Source: Burkholderiaceae bacterium (lineage in GTDB: Bacteria > Pseudomonadota > Gammaproteobacteria > Burkholderiales > Burkholderiaceae). From it: a stretch of 9,095 nt of DNA. The translations under genes and the position numbers were made by a program. This document shows, piece after piece, positions 6,461-9,095 of this stretch. The DNA lies in contig JAKONL010000341.1 in the NCBI GenBank assembly GCA_022701965.1, forward strand, positions 1 to 9,095, read 5' to 3'. How positions within the stretch are numbered: position 1 is the first letter of the stretch; every line of letters starts with the position of its first letter. The notes under the pieces are model-generated. The model did not search any database and was not told the origin of the DNA. It worked only from the letters and a program-made list of their open reading frames with translations.

Positions 6461-6475
6461 AGGAAGGTGCTGCGT

Positions 6476-8185
6476 TCAGAGATCCGAGGACCGGAGGAAG
6501 TCGAAGTCGCAGCCGTCCTCGGCCTGCAGCGTGGCGTCCTGATAGAGCTTGGCGTAGCCGCGCGTCGGCGCTGGAGGCGCCGGTGGCATGGCGTCGCGCC
6601 GGGCAGCGAGCTCCGCCTCGTCCACCAGCAGGTCGATCTTCCGCTCGCTCACCGACATGCGGATGCGGTCGCCGCTGCGCACCAGGGCGAGCGGGCCGCC
6701 GACCGCCGCTTCGGGCGACACGTGCAGGACGATGGTGCCGTAGGCCGTGCCGCTCATGCGGGCGTCGGAGATGCGCACCATGTCCTTCACGCCGGCGCGC
6801 AGCAGTTTCTGCGGGATCGGCAGGTAGCCCGCTTCCGGCATGGCCGCGGCGCTGGTCGGCCCGGCGTTCTGCAGCACCATGAAGTCGTCGGCGTTCACGT
6901 CGAGGTCGGGGTCGTCGATGCGCTCGGCGAGGTCCTCGAGCGAGCTGAAGACGACGGCGCGGCCGGTGCGCTCGAACAGGTTCGGGTCGGCCGCCGAGCG
7001 CTTGATGATCGCGCCGTTGGGCGCGAGCGAGCCGAACAGCGCCGCGAGACCGCCCTGCGCGCGGATCGGGTCGGACATGGGATGCACGACCGCGCGGTCG
7101 ACCCAGGTCGACTCGCCCTTCAGGCGCTCGCCCATGGTCTCGCCGGTGACGGTCATGCAGTCCAGGTGCAGCAGCGGTTCGAGTTCGCGCAGCACCGCGC
7201 CCAGGCCGCCGGCGGCGAACAGGTCCGACATGTAGTGCTGGCCGGTGGGCTTGAGGTCCACCAGCACGGGCGTGGTGTCCGACAGCTCGTTGAGCCGGTG
7301 CAGCGGGATGCGGATGCCGCGCCGGCCGGCGATGGCCGTCAGGTGGATCAGCGCGTTGGTCGAGCCGCCGATGGCCAGCAGCACGCGCAGGGCGTTCTCC
7401 ACCGACTTCTCCGTGATGATCTCGCTCGGCCGGATCGGCGCCAGCGCGAGTTCGGCGGCGCGCTTGCCGCTGGCCTCCGCCGCGCGGATGCGGTCGGAAT
7501 GCACCGCCGGAATGGCGGCCGTGCCCGGCAGCGACATGCCCAGCGCCTCGGCGATAGAAGCCATGGTGCTGGCGGTGCCCATCACGCCGCAGGTGCCGGC
7601 GGTCACGGCGAGCTTGCCCTCGACCTCCTCGATGCCTTGCGCCGAGACTTCGCCGGCCCTGAACTTGCCCCAGAAGCGGCGGCAGTCGGTGCAGGCGCCC
7701 AGGCGCTCGCCCTGGTAGGGCATGGGCAGCATCGGCCCGACCACCAGCTGGATGGCGGGAATGTCGGCCGAGGCCGCGCCCATGAGCTGCGCCGGCACGC
7801 TCTTGTCGCAGCCGCCCACCAGCACCACGGCGTCCATGGGTTGCGAGCGCACCATCTCCTCGATGTCCATCGACATGAGGTTGCGGAACTTCATCGACGT
7901 CGGGCTCTGGAACGATTCGCCCAGCGAGATGCTCGGGAAATCCAGCGGCAGGCCACCGGCGGCGAGCACGCCGCGCTTGATCGCCTCCACCAGTTCCGGC
8001 GTCGTGCGGTGGCACGGGTTGAAGCCGCTGGCCGACTGCGCGATGCCCACCACCGGCCGCTTGAGCATCTCGCTCGACAGGCCGGACTGCTTGGCGAAGG
8101 TGCGGCGCAGGTACAGCGAGAAATCCGCGTCGCCGTAGTTCGTGAGACCGCGGGCGAGGCCGACGGGTCGGGTGGGAGCGTTCAA
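6476..8185 (-). CDS. IlvD/EDD-family sugar-acid (aldonate) dehydratase, TTG start
   Basis: This is a 569-residue [2Fe-2S] dehydratase that converts a 2,3-dihydroxy acid into a 2-keto-3-deoxy acid. The cluster cysteines are Cys58 (NPCHR), Cys126 (GGCDKS) and Cys199 (GTCGVMG). Lys128 is the likely carbamylated Mg ligand and Ser478 (ARMSGTAYG) the likely catalytic alkoxide. From memory, these sit one or two positions from their counterparts in the crystallised Rhizobium L-arabonate dehydratase. GTCGVMGTASTM and SDARMSGTAYG are of the sugar-acid dehydratase kind rather than the GACGGMYTANTM and DGRFSGG of true IlvD, so branched-chain amino acid synthesis is unlikely. The start is TTG at 8185 with AAAGGAA (8190-8196) in good position; the next in-frame ATG would remove the conserved N-terminus. 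The TTG overlaps the amidohydrolase stop as TTGA. Substrate is undetermined: pentonates such as L-arabonate or D-xylonate are candidates. Confidence 0.94.
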   Translation of the reverse strand: MNAPTRPVGLARGLTNYGDADFSLYLRRTFAKQSGLSSEMLKRPVVGIAQSASGFNPCHRTTPELVEAIKRGVLAAGGLPLDFPSISLGESFQSPTSMKFRNLMSMDIEEMVRSQPMDAVVLVGGCDKSVPAQLMGAASADIPAIQLVVGPMLPMPYQGERLGACTDCRRFWGKFRAGEVSAQGIEEVEGKLAVTAGTCGVMGTASTMASIAEALGMSLPGTAAIPAVHSDRIRAAEASGKRAAELALAPIRPSEIITEKSVENALRVLLAIGGSTNALIHLTAIAGRRGIRIPLHRLNELSDTTPVLVDLKPTGQHYMSDLFAAGGLGAVLRELEPLLHLDCMTVTGETMGERLKGESTWVDRAVVHPMSDPIRAQGGLAALFGSLAPNGAIIKRSAADPNLFERTGRAVVFSSLEDLAERIDDPDLDVNADDFMVLQNAGPTSAAAMPEAGYLPIPQKLLRAGVKDMVRISDARMSGTAYGTIVLHVSPEAAVGGPLALVRSGDRIRMSVSERKIDLLVDEAELAARRDAMPPAPPAPTRGYAKLYQDATLQAEDGCDFDFLRSSDL

Positions 8186-9033
8186 GATGTTCCTTTGGTG
8201 TTCAGGGTATCGCCCGGGGACAGGCCGTAGAGATGCGCGGGATTCTCCACGCAGATGCGCTGGCGGAGGGCCGGTTCGTCGAGCCAGTCCAGCACCGCGA
8301 GGGCCCGCTCGTCGTCCGGTAGCACGTCGGCCTCGGAGACGTGGGGCCAGTCGCTCGCCCACAGGCAGCGCTGCGGAAATTCGTCGATCAGGATGCGCGC
8401 CAGCGCCGCGACCTCGGGATAGTCGGGCCGGCCGATGGCCGACATGCGGTGCGTGTAGGGCCCGGACAGCTTGACCCACGCACGGCCGGTCTCGAGCAGC
8501 GCCAGCAGGGCCTTGAAAGGTGCGTCCTGCGGCCTCGTGCCGCCCACGAAGGCGCCGACGTGGTCGATCACGACATCGACCGGGAGACGCTTCAGGTCGT
8601 CGAGCCGCGCCGGCAGCTGGTGGCCGTCGAACTGCAGGTTGAGGTGCCAGCCCAGCGGCGCGACGGCGTCGGCCATCGGCGCCAGCTCGGTCCAGCCGAG
8701 GCCGCCGTGGCGCAGCAGCATGAAGCGCACGCCGCGCGCGCCGGCGGCATGCAGGCGCCGCAGCTCCACCTCCGGCGTGTCGGGCGCGACGACGACGATC
8801 GCGCAGGCGCCGGCACCCATGGCCGCCACCGCATCGAGCGTGCAGCGGTTGTCGAAGCCATAGCCCGAAGGCTGCACGACCACCGCGCACCGGATGCCCC
8901 TCCGGGCGGCCAGCGCCAGGTAGTCCTGCGCCGTCGCCTCGCGGTACATCGCGTCCGGCAGGGGCGCGAAGCGTCGGTCGAACACGTGCATGTGGCAGTC
9001 GCACACGCCCTCGGGCATCGGTTGCGGGGTCAT
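8182..9033 (-). CDS. Amidohydrolase_2 family hydrolase, LigI-type lactonase
   Basis: This TIM-barrel hydrolase has 283 residues, close to LigI (about 290). The N-terminal metal or substrate-site motif is CDCHMHVFD at 11-19 (His14, His16). Further family residues are His158 in VIDHVG, Lys188 in WVKLSGPY and the catalytic base Asp228 in WASDWPH, followed by ENPAHLYGL near the C-terminus. Family members hydrolyse lactones: 2-pyrone-4,6-dicarboxylate (LigI), L-rhamnono-, L-fucono- and related sugar lactones, and 4-sulfomuconolactone. Next to a sugar-acid dehydratase, an aldonolactonase that feeds aldonate to the dehydratase is the favoured reading (inference). The start at ATG 9033 has GGAGG at 9042-9046, 8 bases away. 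The ATG overlaps the stop codon of the upstream gene as ATGA, and the stop codon overlaps the TTG of the dehydratase. It is the first complete gene of the visible - strand run. Confidence 0.92.
   Translation of the reverse strand: MTPQPMPEGVCDCHMHVFDRRFAPLPDAMYREATAQDYLALAARRGIRCAVVVQPSGYGFDNRCTLDAVAAMGAGACAIVVVAPDTPEVELRRLHAAGARGVRFMLLRHGGLGWTELAPMADAVAPLGWHLNLQFDGHQLPARLDDLKRLPVDVVIDHVGAFVGGTRPQDAPFKALLALLETGRAWVKLSGPYTHRMSAIGRPDYPEVAALARILIDEFPQRCLWASDWPHVSEADVLPDDERALAVLDWLDEPALRQRICVENPAHLYGLSPGDTLNTKGTS
8190..8196 (-). promoter_or_regulatory. Ribosome binding site that fixes the TTG start of the dehydratase
   Basis: AAAGGAA lies 4 bases before TTG 8185, within the end of the amidohydrolase gene. 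No ATG or GTG in frame is close, so this site decides the TTG start. Confidence 0.7.
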
Positions 9034-9095
9034 GACCGCAGCCTCCGGGCGTGCTCGGCGTTGAGCGCGTTGCCGGGCATGCGTCCGGCGACGAT
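9030..9095 (-). CDS. 3' end of an unidentified upstream gene
   Basis: On the - strand a frame is open from the window edge and ends in TGA at 9030-9032, overlapping the amidohydrolase ATG as ATGA. The 21 visible codons read IVAGRMPGNALNAEHARRLR plus a final Ser. The ATGA junction and the GGAGG SD placed inside this frame argue for a real gene in the same operon. The fragment is too short for a family call; it could be a transporter, dehydrogenase or other pathway enzyme. Confidence 0.55.
   Translation of the reverse strand: MVAGRMPGNALNAEHARRLRS

Noticed and set aside
5733..8015. 760-residue - strand frame that would fuse an extra domain to the RraA-like protein
   Set aside because: The part above 6449 is an out-of-frame reading of the dehydratase gene with Arg/Gly-rich low-complexity sequence. 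The RraA-like gene has its own SD and ATG.
6467..8230. 587-codon + strand open frame opposite the dehydratase
   Set aside because: It is the antisense of a clear IlvD/EDD gene. The residues are rich in Arg, Ala, His and Gly with no recognisable domain, as expected of an antisense frame in GC-rich DNA.
8186..9004. In-frame N-terminal extension of the dehydratase to 9004
   Set aside because: It lies wholly within the lactonase gene in another frame and has no domain. The TTG at 8185 with a strong SD starts exactly at the conserved N-terminus.
5733..9033. Reading the LigI-type hydrolase plus RraA-like protein as a protocatechuate 4,5-cleavage pathway
   Set aside because: No LigAB, LigC or LigJ partner is visible and the operon holds a sugar-acid dehydratase and a DapA-like lyase, which that pathway does not use. 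Kept only as a weaker alternative.

Overview
The window is GC-rich (roughly 70%) and very densely coded. It has three periplasmic binding proteins of the Bug/TctC family and no membrane partners for them. Bug expansion on this scale is typical of Burkholderiales (Bordetella, Achromobacter, Variovorax, Ramlibacter and similar), so I infer a betaproteobacterium of that order. No RNA gene, insertion sequence, CRISPR array or other mobile DNA is visible, and no gap between genes exceeds about 55 bases.

Layout. Two gene runs converge. On the + strand (1..2581) lie the 3' part of one Bug gene, a complete second Bug gene, and a D-2-hydroxyacid dehydrogenase. On the - strand, read from right to left (9095 down to 2611), lie the last 21 codons of an unidentified gene, a LigI-type amidohydrolase/lactonase, an IlvD/EDD-family sugar-acid dehydratase, an RraA-like/HMG-aldolase-fold protein, a LacI-family regulator, a DapA-like (DHDPS family) aldolase or dehydratase, and a third Bug gene. 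The runs meet tail to tail with 29 bases between stop codons.

How the genes may work together (inference). The - strand set looks like a catabolic operon for a sugar-acid lactone or aldonate. The lactonase would open the ring. The [2Fe-2S] dehydratase would make a 2-keto-3-deoxy acid. The DapA-like and/or RraA-like enzyme would cleave or dehydrate that acid. A Bug protein would bind the external substrate, and a LacI repressor inside the operon would sense an intermediate. The 2-hydroxyacid dehydrogenase of the opposing run could reduce a glyoxylate- or hydroxypyruvate-like product. The substrate cannot be read from the sequence. An aromatic-ring catabolic role (PDC lactonase plus HMG aldolase) is a weaker alternative.

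The - strand operon is strongly coupled at translation. It has an ATGA junction into the amidohydrolase, a TTGA junction (TTG start) into the dehydratase, a second TTGA junction into the LacI gene, and a possible GTGA junction into the DapA-like gene. Promoters and LacI operators for both runs appear to lie outside the window.
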